Shown piece by piece: positions 10,357 through 21,044 of a DNA stretch of 64,000 nt (positions within the stretch are counted from its first letter, which is position 1; each line of letters opens with the position of its first letter). This DNA comes from Lucinisca nassula (taxonomy: Eukaryota > Mollusca > Bivalvia > Lucinida > Lucinidae): positions 120,528,045-120,592,044 of the forward strand of contig OY757024.1 in the NCBI GenBank assembly GCA_963580285.1, given 5' to 3'. The position numbers were made by a program, and so were the translations under genes. The notes beneath the pieces were generated by a model, which was not told the DNA's origin, did no database searches, and saw nothing but the letters and a program-made list of their open reading frames with translations.

Positions 10357-10716
10357 TTTATCATATGATGTCGCGTCTGAGTGTAATAACGTCATGTATT
10401 ATTTTCAATAATCCACTAGTGGATTAAATATGCAAATTAGCTTGATACTTTCCGTAACGTTACATGTACGTCGTCCTTAACGACGTCGCGTTTACTAACG
10501 GCGAATATTGACATTTTTGTAAGCAATCATTAATAAAATACGTTTTAAATGTCATATGATAAACAGAATCTTGCATTCGTGCTCATGTATTATTGAATTA
10601 ATTAAACTCGTTGAGGAAAAAAGATCAAATGCTTGACAAAGCCTCGCATTTTATCTCTTTTCCTCAACTCGTTTAATAAATTCAATAATACATGAGCACT
10701 CATGTACGATCCTCTA
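10357..10716. repeat. CACTAGTGGATT palindromic element, copy 2
   Basis: Near-identical to 414-779; ends CGATCCTCTAT directly at the stop codon of the candidate exon 10717-10837 (-), so its insertion may have supplied part of that stop. Confidence 0.75.
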
Positions 10717-10837
10717 TTAGTACAGTAACTTGACAGGCTGGGCCAATACCTCCACTTTTGTTCCTGTTTCCAGATCGACATCATCAATCTTTAGACCGTA
10801 CGTCTTATCGTCTACGGTTGCCGAGATCTTCAATGAC
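10717..10837 (-). CDS. Candidate terminal coding exon, product unknown
   Basis: On the minus strand a frame opens after TGTTTCAG (acceptor-like AG at 10838-10839) and encodes about 39 residues ending in a TAA at 10717-10719. The residue mix (alternating hydrophobic and charged, for example KIDDVDLETGTKVEVLAQP) looks like a real beta-rich protein C-terminus rather than a chance frame. The polypyrimidine tract before the acceptor is poor and no upstream exon is visible in this window. The stop codon sits exactly at the edge of a palindromic element, so the original gene end may have been displaced. No family recognised. It could also be a decayed exon or processed fragment. Confidence 0.3.
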
Positions 10838-10976
10838 CTGAAACACATTCCACAACCTTTTTTAACACAATTGTTGGGGTTCAAAGCAGAAACTGCATGA
10901 ACTTGAATTAAGGTGAATTGGAACACCTTCAGGGGAGGCAACTCCTGCAAAAGTATTTTTGTCTCCCAAGTGAATA

Positions 10977-11044
10977 GGGGTCAACTCTTAACGGAAAGAA
11001 TTTGCTCCTGAGGAGCAAATTCTTTCCTTTAAGAGTAGACCCCT
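10977..11044. repeat. Perfect hairpin
   Basis: GGAAAGAATTTGCTCCT pairs exactly with AGGAGCAAATTCTTTCC, extended by ACTCTTAA / TTTAAGAGT arms and GGGGT / ACCCC. MITE-like. Confidence 0.65.
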
Positions 11045-11257
11045 TTTCAGTGGGACAGGGCTTATAGAAAAGCCTACAGGAAGTCCCGAAAGTTGTCTGC
11101 CTTTGAAAAATGGCAGAAAAAGCTGCCAGGTGTTTACCTTACATACCCCTGAAACAACATGTTACCCAAACAAAAAAATGACCATTTTGAACAAAAATCA
11201 ATCTTGAACTAGTGTTAAATTTCAAAACTGTGTTGCAATGAACAGTGTTAACAAGAG

Positions 11258-12345
11258 CTGTCACTATAAGTGAGCAATGCCCATCCCCCTTCCCCCCCCA
11301 ACACCCGGGAGCCAATTTGAGGAAAAAAATGCGGATTAACCCACGAACCCACAAAAAAAAACATACGGACAGTGCAAAAACTATACGCCCTCCTACGGTG
11401 GACATAAAAATTAAACAAAACTGTCGAAGAAATGTGGAAGAAGTTCGTGTCACAAGGTTTAAGAACGCATTTTTCAGAAAATAAAGAGGGCCGTTACTCC
11501 TTCGCAGATGACAGGATCAACGTGAAAATTGTGTTAGTTTCAGCTCAATCGGTGAAGAAATGTGGAAGTAGTTCGCGTCACAAGATTTTCGAACACGTTT
11601 TTCAGAATATAAAGGGCCGTTACTTCGTCGCAGGTAATAGGATCAACTTGTAAATTGTGTTAGGCACCCCTTTACCTCACAAGGAATGCATGTGCAAGGT
11701 TTCAGCTCAGTCAGTGAAGAAATGTGGAAGAAGTTCGCGTCACATGGTTTTCGAACGCGTTTTTCAGAAAATCAAGGGCCGTGACTTCTCACAGGTGATA
11801 GGATCAACTTGAAAATTGTGTTAGGCATAACTCCAAAAAGCTTTATCCGAGCAGAATTAATTTGGTGTTAGGCACATCCACATATCACTGCAAATACATA
11901 TGCAAAAATTTAACAAAATTGTCGAAGAAATGTGGAAGTAGTTTGCGTCACAAGGTTTTTGAACGCGTTTTTCAGAAAATCAAGGGCCATAACTCCGTCA
12001 AAGATGATAGGATCAACGTGAAAATTGTGTTAGGCACCCTTTCACCTCACAAGGAATGCATATGCAAAGTTTCAGCTGAATCTATGAAGAAATGTTGAAG
12101 TAGTTGGCATCACAAGATTTTAGCACACTTTTTAGAGAATAAAGGGCCGTAACTCCTTCGAAAATGATAGGACCAACGTGAAAATTGTGTTAGGCATCCC
12201 TTCACCTCACAAGGTATGCATGTGCAAAGTTTCAGCTCATTGGTTGAAGAAATGTGGGAGTAGTTCATATCACAAAAAAAGTGCGATTTTACAAACGCAC
12301 AAACACACCAACAAATGGACAGTGCAAAATCTATATGGGGGCATA
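11258..12345 (+). mobile_element. CORE element, ~160 bp units
   Basis: Starts GAGCTGTCACTATAAGTGAG, contains about five or six units with GAAGAAATGTGGAAG and AAAATTGTGTTAGGCA spaced roughly 158-163 bp (some units deleted), and ends ACAAATGGACAGTGCAAAAT then GGGGGCATAAAAAG. Short copy at 38760-38965 and fragment at 41100-41240. Frames inside repeat with the unit and are not genes. Confidence 0.7.
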
Positions 12346-12545
12346 AAAAGAGATTTATCCATCTTGAACCAGCATTATGAAGAAGTATCCATCTTAAACC
12401 AGCATTATAAAGAGGTATCTATCTTGAGCCAGTTTTATAAGAGGTACCCATCTTGAACCAGTGTAATAATAAGTACCCATCTTGAACTAGTTATAAGAGG
12501 TACCCCTCTTAAACCAGTGTTAATTTTATAACTGTGTCACAATGA
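12346..12545. repeat. ~30 bp tandem repeats
   Basis: Six variants of ATCCATCTTGAACCAG plus TATAAGAGGT spacers, ending ATTTTATAACTGTG...GTGTTAA. The same motif seeds the 82 bp array at 19420-19920. Confidence 0.65.
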
Positions 12546-12554
12546 AAAGTGTTA

Positions 12555-13895
12555 ATAAACACTTCTTTCACTTCTAAAGAGCATAAGAATTATACACTTT
12601 TGGCATGTCAGAAAGTGTGTGATGCCCTCACCTTTCTTCTTGTCAATATATATATTAGATTCGGAGTCAGATTTACCCCCCAGAACTTCAGTTAAATAAA
12701 GCAAATTCTTCTGATACCGAGGCCCCGTTTTTGGATTTACATCTATCTATTGTAGATGGGTTTGTTTCGTGCAAAATTTATGATAAACGCGATGACTTTG
12801 ATTTTGAGATTGTAAATTTTCCTTTTTTGGATGGTGATGTTCCTCGTGCGCCATCCTATGGCGTTTATATTTCCCAATTAATTTGATTTGCTAGAGTGTG
12901 TAGTCATGTAACTGACTTCAACACTCGTAACAAATTATTAACGGCTAAACTCCTTAATCAGGGTTATAGGTACCATAAACTACGCAAAGCCTTTTCAAAA
13001 TTTTATAGACGCCATTCTGATTTAATTTCAAAATTCAATATTGGACTTAAATCTCTTCTGCAACAAGGTCTATCGGAACCCGAATTTTATGGTGACTTAG
13101 TATATAAATTCAGAATAATATATAACCGCAATGACTTCAGCACCCAATTTCGTAAAATCATTCTTCGATATAAAAAGATTGGGTACAACAAGGATGTTAT
13201 ACGACAGACTGCATGCATGGTAGTTAACCCAATCACGGTTGGCAACTTTGCTTCCCTCTTTAATTGCAAGCCGGTGTGTCAGGCCTCAGATTCTATGACG
13301 GCTCCAACGTAAAGGGTTATTGAGAATTAGAGAGATCTAATTCAAGGTAATGTTGGTTGGTGCCTGATGCTCTGTCTCTGGTCGGGCCCATCAAAGTCTA
13401 ACTTATGGTTTTCTTTTGCTCCAGCATTTCAGTGGTTTCTTGCTGTCGAGTCCTCACTGTTGTCTCACCTCTGTGGTTCTTTGATTTTTTGTGTTCACGG
13501 AGATGTTGCACTGATGAGTTAGGAGACCTTCATGCGGACTGAACAAATTATTTGTCTAAATCGCGAAGGAAGTAAGGGCGTGGATTGTGGCCACGTAAAA
13601 TCGATTTAAGCCCCCCAGTGGAAATCTTTCCACTGACCGTTCCAAGGTGGTTCTTCTGTGGCGGTTTATTTATGTTGCTGTTTGTTACTTAAAGTGTGTA
13701 TCACTTGTCTTTTTATTTTGGATGGCCATATGGCCATTTTGTGGGAAAGTAACTGTCCTTATGGCCTTCCTTTGTTTAGGTTTCCATTATGGTCTTGTCG
13801 CTTAATGTTTGTGTTTCTTTCCCTTTGCTGTCTTTGATGGGTGGAGTAAGTTAATTGTATCGATTCCTGATCTTTGTTTTACTTCTATTTAACTC
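12555..13895 (+). mobile_element. PLE copy B, 5'-truncated with internal deletion
   Basis: Holds the C-terminal half of the RT frame and a complete ~560 bp 3' UTR ending TGTTTTACTTCTA. 5' end truncated at TTCTTTCACTTCTAAAG. A deletion near 12664 removes the catalytic region. Inserted between tandem repeats and a TTAA-i MITE. Confidence 0.8.
12560..13312 (+). pseudogene. Penelope-like reverse transcriptase, deleted copy
   Basis: Starts within the segment FFTSKEHKNYTL, then jumps by deletion from YIRFG to a point after the catalytic motifs, so the GIPMGTNCAP and YLDD regions present in the 58.2 kb copy are absent. Downstream it keeps the family's post-catalytic part (DLHLSIVDGFVSCKIYDKRD, RHSDLISKFNIGLKSLL) and the C-terminal VVNPITVGNFASLFNC. 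A TGA at 12884-12886 interrupts the frame at the same codon as in the 58.2 kb copy; the 62.3 kb copy has GGA there. Not functional. Confidence 0.8.
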
Positions 13896-14101
13896 TTATC
13901 CTGCTGTTCACAACCTTTTCTTTGCAAACCATGTAGATCCAGATCAGATGGCTTCTGAAGAAGAAGCCATCTGATCAGGATCTACACTGTTTGGAATTCA
14001 ATTTATGAATTTGTAGGAATAAATTACATCAAGTAATCTGACTGGTTCAAAGTCAGAAATGGGTGTGGTTTAAATGAATATTCAGCAAGATAAGTGTTAA
14101 A
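13888..14101. mobile_element. TTAA-i MITE
   Basis: TTTAACTCTTATCCTGCTG to CAGCAAGATAAGTGTTAAAC, hairpin at 13922-13993 with GAAGAAGAAGCC loop. Directly downstream of the PLE 3' end. Confidence 0.7.
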
Positions 14102-14399
14102 CAAGAGGGCCCAGAGGGCCCTGAGTCGCTCACCTGAGAATCAGTGTCTCTAGTACATTCTTGGCCCAAGGGCTATACTAGGTGAGGCTTCATATCAAAT
14201 ATCAAAGACCTGAGCCTTGTGGTTTCAGAGATGAAGATTTTTAAAGATTTTCCCTGTACAAGCCTATGTAAAACCAAAGGCCCCCGGGGCGGGGGCATTT
14301 TTAGCCCCGGGGCTATAATTTCAACAATCTTGGTTGACATCCACTAGATGAAGCTTCACACCAAATATCAAAGATCTGAGCCTTGCAGTTTCAGAGAAG
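14101..14399 (+). mobile_element. CORE element of ~166 bp units, left part
   Basis: Begins ACAAGAGGGCCC...GAGTCGCTCACCTGAG, the start shared with the elements at 31949, 38966 and 44957. Then the first units (CCTATGTAAAACCAAAGG, GGGGGCATTTTTAGCCCC). LINE-1 interrupts it at GTTTCAGAGAAG. Confidence 0.8.
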
Positions 14400-14423
14400 C
14401 AATATTATGAATGCCATAAAAAA

Positions 14424-17400
14424 TTGTCTAAAAACTGGACACAACCCAAAATCATCAACATCAACAAGTCCCGGAAATTTTCCTCGGCCCCGCCTCTGGA
14501 AAAAGACAGGTCAACATCAACGAAGAAATTGGAGAGGCAGACAAGAAATGTACTCAATGCCTCCCCCACCATGGATGTGGATGTTTCAACCTCAGCGTCC
14601 TCAATACTTCTAGAAGAAAATGATAGTGACCCTACATTACTGGAAATACCCTCTGAAGATAAGGACATAATTGGAAATGAACACCTTGTGTTAAATGAAA
14701 TAACTTTTGACAAAAAAGGAATTAATTTTATGCACTTGAACATTCATTATCTCTATCCTAAAATGAATGATATAAAATATCTTGTGGACACATACCCAGA
14801 TATTGATGTAATGGGACTACAAGAAACTTTTCTAAGCGATATCTTCTCTGACTCGAAGATAGCTTTAAATAATTTTCAACTTTTTAGACGTGACAGAAAA
14901 TCAAATGGTGGTGGTATTGTATTGTACGTTAAGTCTGCATTGCCGTGCGAATTAAGATCTGATTTAGAATTTGAAGACATTGAGGCAATATGGCTTGAAA
15001 TGAAGCTTGATAAGCAGAAACCTCTTCTTATAGGCTACATTTATAGGCCACCATCATCACTAGCATCTTGGAATGACAAAATTGAAGAGAATCTTGACAA
15101 AATATTTATTGAAAACAAAGAAATAGTAATTTTTGGTGATTTTAACTATAATTTCGTAACTACAGGCTCAAATAACTCAAAGTGGAACAATATCATTAAC
15201 ACTTTTAATCTTTCTCAACTTATAACACAACCTACAAGAGTTACACCAACATCATCAACTACCATTGATCACATCTACAGCAACGAACCACAGAATATAT
15301 CATACACTGCAGTTCCTATACTGTCTATTAGTGACCATTATCCTGTAATTTTCACAAGACGGTCAAATAAAAATGTTAAAAAAGGTCAAGTGCACACTAC
15401 AATAAACTATAGGTACTTAAAAAACTTTAATGCTGATAATTTCTTGCATGATTTATCAAATCAGCCATGGTCTCTCATTGACATGTTCAGTGATCCAGAT
15501 GATGCTTTAGATACCTTCAACAAATTATTCTTACAAACTTTAGATGCACATGCCCCATATAAACAGAAACGAGTAAAACATAAAAACCAAGCTGATTGGT
15601 TCAATGGGGATATAGCAAATGCAATGCACAAGAGGGACCTTTCAAAAAAGAAAAATTATATCAGTGACTTCAAATACTGGAAATCACAAGTAAAAATACT
15701 CACCCATAAAGCAAAAACAGACTTTTTTGACCAGGCAATAAACTCAAACCAGAAAAATCCAAAAAAGTTATGGAAAAACCTGAAAAGTCTGTCAGGCAAA
15801 ACGGAAAAACATCAAACAAACTACATAGCTGATGAAAATGGTACGCCAATCACTGATCCAAAGTCAACAGCAGACATATTTAATTCATTTTTTGCAAATG
15901 TATTTAAAAAAGCGGAAAATATCACTGAATTATCACATGAAATGAAAACTGTCTTGAAAGAATCTCTTGGCACTGAAGATGCCAGGCAATATAACAAATT
16001 TGAAATTCCTTATGTAGAGGTAAGTTACGTTAAACAAAAGCTGAACAGTCTTGATGTAACAAAAGCAACTGGTATGGATGGCATTAGTGCCAAGTTCTTA
16101 AAAACAGCCTCAGATGTTATATGTAAACCAATATGTACCATGATAAACTTAAGTGTTAAAAGTGGAAAATTTCCAACACAACTAAAACAAACAAAGGTAA
16201 CACCCATCTACAAAAAGGGATCAAAATCAGACAAAAATAATTACAGACCAATTTCGGTACTTCCACTTATCTCTAAAATATATGAAAAGCATGTATCAGA
16301 CCACTTGAAGAGCTTTCTAGAAACAAACAATTTGCTTTTCATCACCCAATCAGGCTTCAGAGCAAAACATTCATGCGAGACAGCACTTACAAACATAATT
16401 GATAATTGGATCAATGCACTGAACGAAGGCAAACTTGTTGGAACACTATTCCTGGACCTTTCTAAGGCCTTTGATTTAGTAAACCACAAAATACTCATTG
16501 AAAAACTTCCTTTCTATCATATCTCATCACAAGCTATAAACTGGATAACATCATATCTGTCAGAAAGGTCACAAAAAGTAAATGTTTCTGGTGTCTTATC
16601 TGAGCCAGCAGAAGTTGTTTCAGGAGTCCCACAAGGCTCAGTCCTTGGACCCCTTCTTTTCATCATATATATTAATGATCTAAACCTCCATGTAAAAATG
16701 TCTAAGACTGATATGTTTGCTGATGATACTTCTCTCACAGCTACTGGAATTTCTCTACAAGAAGTAATCAATAATCTACAAACCGACCTAGATAATGTTC
16801 ACACATGGTGCAAACAAAATGCAATGGTACTCAATGCTCAAAAAACTAAAACAATGAACATATCAACAAAAAGCACAAAATCAGAAAATACTAAATCACC
16901 TACCCTACACATTCAAGACCAAGAAATTGAACTGACAGACACTGAAAAACTACTAGGAGTACATGTAGACAACAATCTTAAGTGGAAAACACATATACAA
17001 TCAACTATTAAAAAATGCAATTCCCAGCTCTACCTACTTCTCAGAATCAAACAATACCTTGATCTGCATTCTAGAAAGTTATTCTTTAATTCATACATAC
17101 TACCACACTTGGACCACTGCTGCACTATCTGGGGAAACTGCAACAATGAATTACTCTCCGACATTATCAAATTTCAAAAGAGAGCTGCCAGAATCATTTT
17201 AGACAAAAGTTTTGATACCCCTTCAAATGAATTATTCAAAGAACTAAATTGGATGACCTTTGACCAAAGAATTATGTACAAAAAGTCAATTCTCATGTAT
17301 AAATCTATAAATGAACCATCTTTTCCAATGTATATGAAACATAAATTCCAAACAGTAAATCACAGGCATAACTTGAACCTCAGATCAGTACAGAATGCAG

Positions 17401-17555
17401 ACTTAGTTATACCAAAACCCAAAATAGAACTTTTTAGGAAATCATTCAGCTACTCTGGTTCAAGGTTATGGAATGACATACCAACACATGTACGAAATTC
17501 TGATACTCTCTGGAAATTTCAAACTGCCTATGTCAGGTGGTTATTCACCAGCTGA
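14424..17555 (+). CDS. LINE ORF2: endonuclease-reverse transcriptase
   Basis: Uninterrupted frame of 1043 codons. Residues ~100-312 form an apurinic-like (EEP) endonuclease: LNIHYLYPKMNDI, GLQET (E134), IFGDFNYN (D239, N241), TTIDHIY (D282) and SDHYPV (D304, H305). Residues ~585-850 form an RT domain: PIYKKGSKSDKNNYRPIS, FLDLSKAFD (motif A near 676-684), GVPQGSVLGPLLF (734-746), FADD catalytic pair (765-768) and LLGVHVDNNLKWKTHI. The C-terminus is the usual LINE SFSYSGSRLWNDIP segment. Proposed role is nicking target DNA and copying the element RNA onto it. The stated start is TTG; the first in-frame ATG is residue 50 (14571) and the frame is open upstream into the host repeat, so the true start was probably lost by 5' truncation. 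Absence of stops implies a young insertion. Confidence 0.88.
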   Translation: MSKNWTQPKIININKSRKFSSAPPLEKDRSTSTKKLERQTRNVLNASPTMDVDVSTSASSILLEENDSDPTLLEIPSEDKDIIGNEHLVLNEITFDKKGINFMHLNIHYLYPKMNDIKYLVDTYPDIDVMGLQETFLSDIFSDSKIALNNFQLFRRDRKSNGGGIVLYVKSALPCELRSDLEFEDIEAIWLEMKLDKQKPLLIGYIYRPPSSLASWNDKIEENLDKIFIENKEIVIFGDFNYNFVTTGSNNSKWNNIINTFNLSQLITQPTRVTPTSSTTIDHIYSNEPQNISYTAVPILSISDHYPVIFTRRSNKNVKKGQVHTTINYRYLKNFNADNFLHDLSNQPWSLIDMFSDPDDALDTFNKLFLQTLDAHAPYKQKRVKHKNQADWFNGDIANAMHKRDLSKKKNYISDFKYWKSQVKILTHKAKTDFFDQAINSNQKNPKKLWKNLKSLSGKTEKHQTNYIADENGTPITDPKSTADIFNSFFANVFKKAENITELSHEMKTVLKESLGTEDARQYNKFEIPYVEVSYVKQKLNSLDVTKATGMDGISAKFLKTASDVICKPICTMINLSVKSGKFPTQLKQTKVTPIYKKGSKSDKNNYRPISVLPLISKIYEKHVSDHLKSFLETNNLLFITQSGFRAKHSCETALTNIIDNWINALNEGKLVGTLFLDLSKAFDLVNHKILIEKLPFYHISSQAINWITSYLSERSQKVNVSGVLSEPAEVVSGVPQGSVLGPLLFIIYINDLNLHVKMSKTDMFADDTSLTATGISLQEVINNLQTDLDNVHTWCKQNAMVLNAQKTKTMNISTKSTKSENTKSPTLHIQDQEIELTDTEKLLGVHVDNNLKWKTHIQSTIKKCNSQLYLLLRIKQYLDLHSRKLFFNSYILPHLDHCCTIWGNCNNELLSDIIKFQKRAARIILDKSFDTPSNELFKELNWMTFDQRIMYKKSILMYKSINEPSFPMYMKHKFQTVNHRHNLNLRSVQNADLVIPKPKIELFRKSFSYSGSRLWNDIPTHVRNSDTLWKFQTAYVRWLFTS

Positions 17556-17689
17556 ATCATTTGCATTACAATGACTCCTTATATAGCTATTACAGCTATT
17601 TTATTGTTGTTATGAAAATTTGTGTTGTAACTGGTTCACTGTTTATATGTTGTATATTATGTTGACTGTGTATATGTTGTATATATGTG

Positions 17690-17738
17690 AGGCCCGCATG
17701 GAAGATCGGGAAACCGAATGCGCAAGCCTCGTTAAATA
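17690..17738 (+). other. LINE-1 3' UTR stem-loop and AATAAA
   Basis: GAGGCCCGCATGG...GCAAGCCTC can fold with GAGGC/GCCTC as outer stem, immediately before TTAAATAAAGACG and the TTAC tail. Similar 3' structures guide RT binding in other LINEs; the role here is inference. Confidence 0.5.
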
Positions 17739-17743
17739 AAGAC

Positions 17744-17785
17744 GTTACTTACTTACTTACTTACTTACTACTTACTTACTTACTA
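17744..17785 (+). repeat. TTAC microsatellite tail of LINE-1
   Basis: About ten TTAC units with one 1 bp slip, ending at the resumed host repeat AGAAGAAGATTTTT. Confidence 0.9.
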
Positions 17786-17786
17786 G

Positions 17787-19216
17787 AAGAAGATTTTTAA
17801 AGATTTTCCCTGTATAAGCCTATGTAAAACCAAAGGCCCCCAGGGCGGGGGCATTTTTGGCCCTAGGGCTATAATTTCAATAACTTTGGTAGAGGTCCAC
17901 TAGGTGAAGCTTCACACCAAATATCAAAGACCTGGGCCTTGTGGTTCTAGAGAAGAAGATTTTTAAAGATTTTCCCTATATAAGCCTATGTAAGCCCAAA
18001 GGCCCCTGAGCAGGGGCATTTCTGGTCCAAGGGCCATAATTTGAACAATCTTGGTAGAGGTCCACTAGATGAAGCTTCATACCAAATATCGAAGACCTGG
18101 GCCTTTCGGTTTCAGAGAAGAAAATTTTTAAAGATTTTCCCTGTATAAGCCTATGTAAAACCAAACGCCCCCGGATCGGGGGCATTTTTGGCCCCAGGGC
18201 TATAATTTGAACAATCTTATTAGAGGTCCACTAGATGAAGCTTCACACCAAATATCAAAGATCTGAGCCTTGTGATTTCAGAGAAGAAGATTTTTAAAGA
18301 TTTTCCCTGTATAAGCCTATGTAAAACCAAAGGCCCCAAGGGCGGGGGCATTTTTGGCCCCATTACTATAATTTGAACAATCTTGGTAGAGGTTCACTAG
18401 ATGAAGCTTCACACCAAATATCAAAGACCTGGGCCCTATGGGTTCAGAGAAGAAGATTTTTAAAGATTTTCCCTATGTAAGCCTATGTAAACCCAAAGGC
18501 CCCCGGGGCGGGGGCCTTTCTGGCCCAAGGGCAATAATTTGAACAACCTTGGTAGAGGTCCACTAGATGAAGCTTCATACAAAATATCGAAGACCTGGGC
18601 CTTTCTGTTTCAAAGAAGAAGATTTTTAAAGATTTTCCCATTATAAGCCTACGTAAAACCAAAGGCCCCCAGGGCGGGGGCATTTTTGGCCCTAGGGCTA
18701 TAATTTTAACAAACTTGGTAGAGGTCCACTAGGTGAAGCTTCACACCAAATATCAAAGACCTGGGCCTTGTGGTTTCAGAGAAGAAGATTTTTAAAGATT
18801 TTCCCTATATAAGCCTATGTAAACCCAAAGGCCCCCGGGGCGGGGGCATTTCTGGCCCAAGGGCCATAATTTGAACAATCTTGGTAGAGGTCCACTAGAT
18901 GAAGCTTCATACCAAATATCAAAGACCTGGACCTTGCAGTTTCAGAGAAGAAGCTTTTTAAAGTTTTCATTTTAAAATTCTATTTTTAGCTCCTGTGACC
19001 TAGATGTGCAATGGACCGGAACCATTTGAACAACTTTGAAAGGGGACCACCTAAGGATCATTCCTGTGAAGTTTGGTTAAAATCCAATCAGTGGTTTAGG
19101 AGGAGATGTCATTTAAAGAAAAAGTTTACGCACGCACACACGCACTGACGTACACACGCACGACGGACAAAAAGTGATCCCAAAAGCTCACCTCGTCACT
19201 ACGTGACAGGTGAGCT
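17787..19216 (+). mobile_element. CORE element of ~166 bp units, right part
   Basis: Six to seven units; AAGCCTATGTAAA recurs every 164-168 bp (17816, 17983, 18148, 18315, 18479, 18645, 18813). After the last unit come a unique 3' region (GTGACCTAGATGTGCAATGG), a degenerate ACGC/ACGG stretch (19130-19170) and the end CTCACCTCGTCACTACGTGA...GGTGAGCTAA, a hairpin that is the inverse of the element start GCTCACCTG. Confidence 0.8.
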
Positions 19217-19219
19217 AAA

Positions 19220-19425
19220 AAGAGGTTTATCCATCTTGAACCAGCGTTATATTTCAAAACTGTTTTCCATGGACAGTGTTAACCCTTCTCTTGCTGGATA
19301 TTCAGTTAAGCCACACCCATTTCTGACTTTGAACCAATCAAATTCTTTCATGTAATTTATTCCTACAAATTCATAAACTGAATGTCAAACAGTGTAGATC
19401 CTGATCAGATGGCTTCTTCAGTTTA
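19220..19425. mobile_element. Truncated TTAA-i MITE between tandem repeats
   Basis: TTAACCCTTCTCTTGCTGG at 19269, hairpin left arm GTCAAACAGTGTAGATCCTG, then it breaks at GGCTTCTTCAG into the 82 bp array. Confidence 0.6.
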
Positions 19426-19920
19426 GATCCATCTAAACATTGAGGTATCCATTGTGAGCCTGTATTATATTTCAAAACTGTATTACAATGAACAGTGTTA
19501 AGAGGTTTATCCATCTAAACATAGAGGTATCCATTGTGAGCCAATATAATATTTTAAAACTGTATTACAATGAACAGTGTTAAGAGGTTTATCCATCTAA
19601 ACATAGAGGTATCCATTGTGAGCCAATATAATATTTTAAAACTGTATTACAATGAACAGTGTTAAGAGGTTTATCCATCTAAACATAGAGGTATCCATTG
19701 TGAGCAAGTATAATATTCTAAAACTGTATTACAATGAACAGTGTTAAGAGGTTTATCCATCTAAACATAGAGGTATCCATTGTGAGCAAGTATAATATTT
19801 TAAAACTGTATTACAATGAACTGTGTTAAGAGGTTTATCAATCTTGAACCAATGTTATAAAGATGTATCCATCTTGAGCCAGTATTGTATTTCAAAACTG
19901 TGCTACACTGAATAGTGTTA
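19426..19920. repeat. 82 bp tandem array
   Basis: AGAGGTTTATCCATCTAAAC recurs at 19501, 19583, 19665, 19747 and 19829: exact 82 bp spacing. Units contain TATTACAATGAACAGTGTTA. The regular spacing and low divergence suggest recent local expansion. Confidence 0.8.
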
Positions 19921-19929
19921 TAATATTCA

Positions 19930-20292
19930 TTTATCATACGACGTCGCGTCTGAGAGTGTAATAACGCCATGTAATATTTTCGATAATCCACTAGTGGATT
20001 AAATATGCAAATTAGCTAGACACGTCCTGTAAAGTTACATGTAAGACGTCCTTAACAACGTTGCGTTTACTAATGGCGGAATATTGATATTTTTGTTAAC
20101 AATCGTGAAAAAAATGCGTTTTAAATGTCATATGATAAAAAGAATCTTGCATTCATGCTCATGTATTATTGAATTTATTAAACTCGTTGAGGAAAAGGAA
20201 TAAAATGCTCGGCAAGCCTCGCATTTTATCCCTTTTCCTCAACTCGTTTAATAAATTCAATAATACATGAGCACTCATGTAAGATCCTCTAT
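19930..20292. repeat. CACTAGTGGATT palindromic element, copy 3
   Basis: TTTATCATACGACGTCGCG to GATCCTCTAT; same layout as copies at 414 and 10357. Confidence 0.75.
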
Positions 20293-20295
20293 TTA

Positions 20296-20399
20296 TTGCC
20301 CTTGTGTGAGGGGAATATGACGATTTGTTTACCTGAGCATGCTGGCAATATTACCTTTCAAGGGTAACAAATTGTCAAATTCAACTCACACAAGGGCAA
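20296..20399. mobile_element. Small MITE with TTGCCCTTGTGTGAG TIRs
   Basis: TTGCCCTTGTGTGAG at the left, CTCACACAAGGGCAA at the right, 104 bp in all. Sits immediately next to the preceding palindromic element. Confidence 0.7.
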
Positions 20400-20402
20400 C
20401 AA

Positions 20403-21039
20403 ATGATTTATAATACCAAATTCTGACTTATAGAGATTCTTTGAGTAAATGCTTCAAAATATGGAAAAGCAAGCTATTTTTTTTAACACAAACATGAGAC
20501 TTGAATGATAAAATTTGATTTAACCAATTGTGCTCTTGTACTTTTGAGCAGTGAGAGGGGAATATTGCAGGGAATATGATAATTTATTGTCCTGTATAAT
20601 AAAGAGGTTTATGTGTAGTTCTGGCATAAACACTGATATGCACAGCTGTTTGAACACTGTCAGTCAGACTAAAATATGTGTTCAATTAATAATATCCATT
20701 TCTTACATGCTTTTCAATGAATGAGGAGATTTATCAGTGAAATATAAATCGATATTTTCACTGTTTCAAACAGTGAAAATACGATTTTTTATTTTTCACT
20801 GTTTGGGACTACTTATTTCTTCAAATCTAACTCTAATTTCAATTTTATCTTTGTCAGATAACTGAACAATACTGAAATGTGTTCTAATTGACGCATAGCC
20901 CGTTCATGTGTGACGGGGACGTTACTGACGTCAATTATGACGCTGACGTCACGTCTTTTGTCGCGCGACGTTAGAATTGCCAGCAACTTCTTTGGAAAAC
21001 TACTCTCTCAATTATTTCATTAATCATTCATAATAATAC
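20403..21039. other. Unassigned interval
   Basis: No coding exon recognised. Contains a small hairpin at about 20752-20792 (TTTTCACTGTTT / AAACAGTGAAAA) and two perfect TGACGTCA octamers at 20926-20933 and 20944-20951. Confidence 0.4.
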
Positions 21040-21044
21040 CATCC

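Larger units (their letters stand above)
14400..17786 (+). mobile_element. LINE-1: CR1/L2-like non-LTR retrotransposon
   Basis: 3.4 kb insertion in the CORE array. The unit sequence CAGAGAAG | AAGATTTTTAAAG is split, with AGAAG on both sides as a likely short target duplication. It has one long endonuclease-RT frame, a ~190 bp 3' UTR with a GAGGC...GCCTC stem, AATAAA at about 17733, and a TTAC microsatellite tail at 17744-17784. No ORF1, and the left end falls inside the coding frame, so it is 5'-truncated. Short tandem-repeat tails in place of poly(A) are known for CR1-type LINEs; clade assignment is inferred. Confidence 0.85.
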
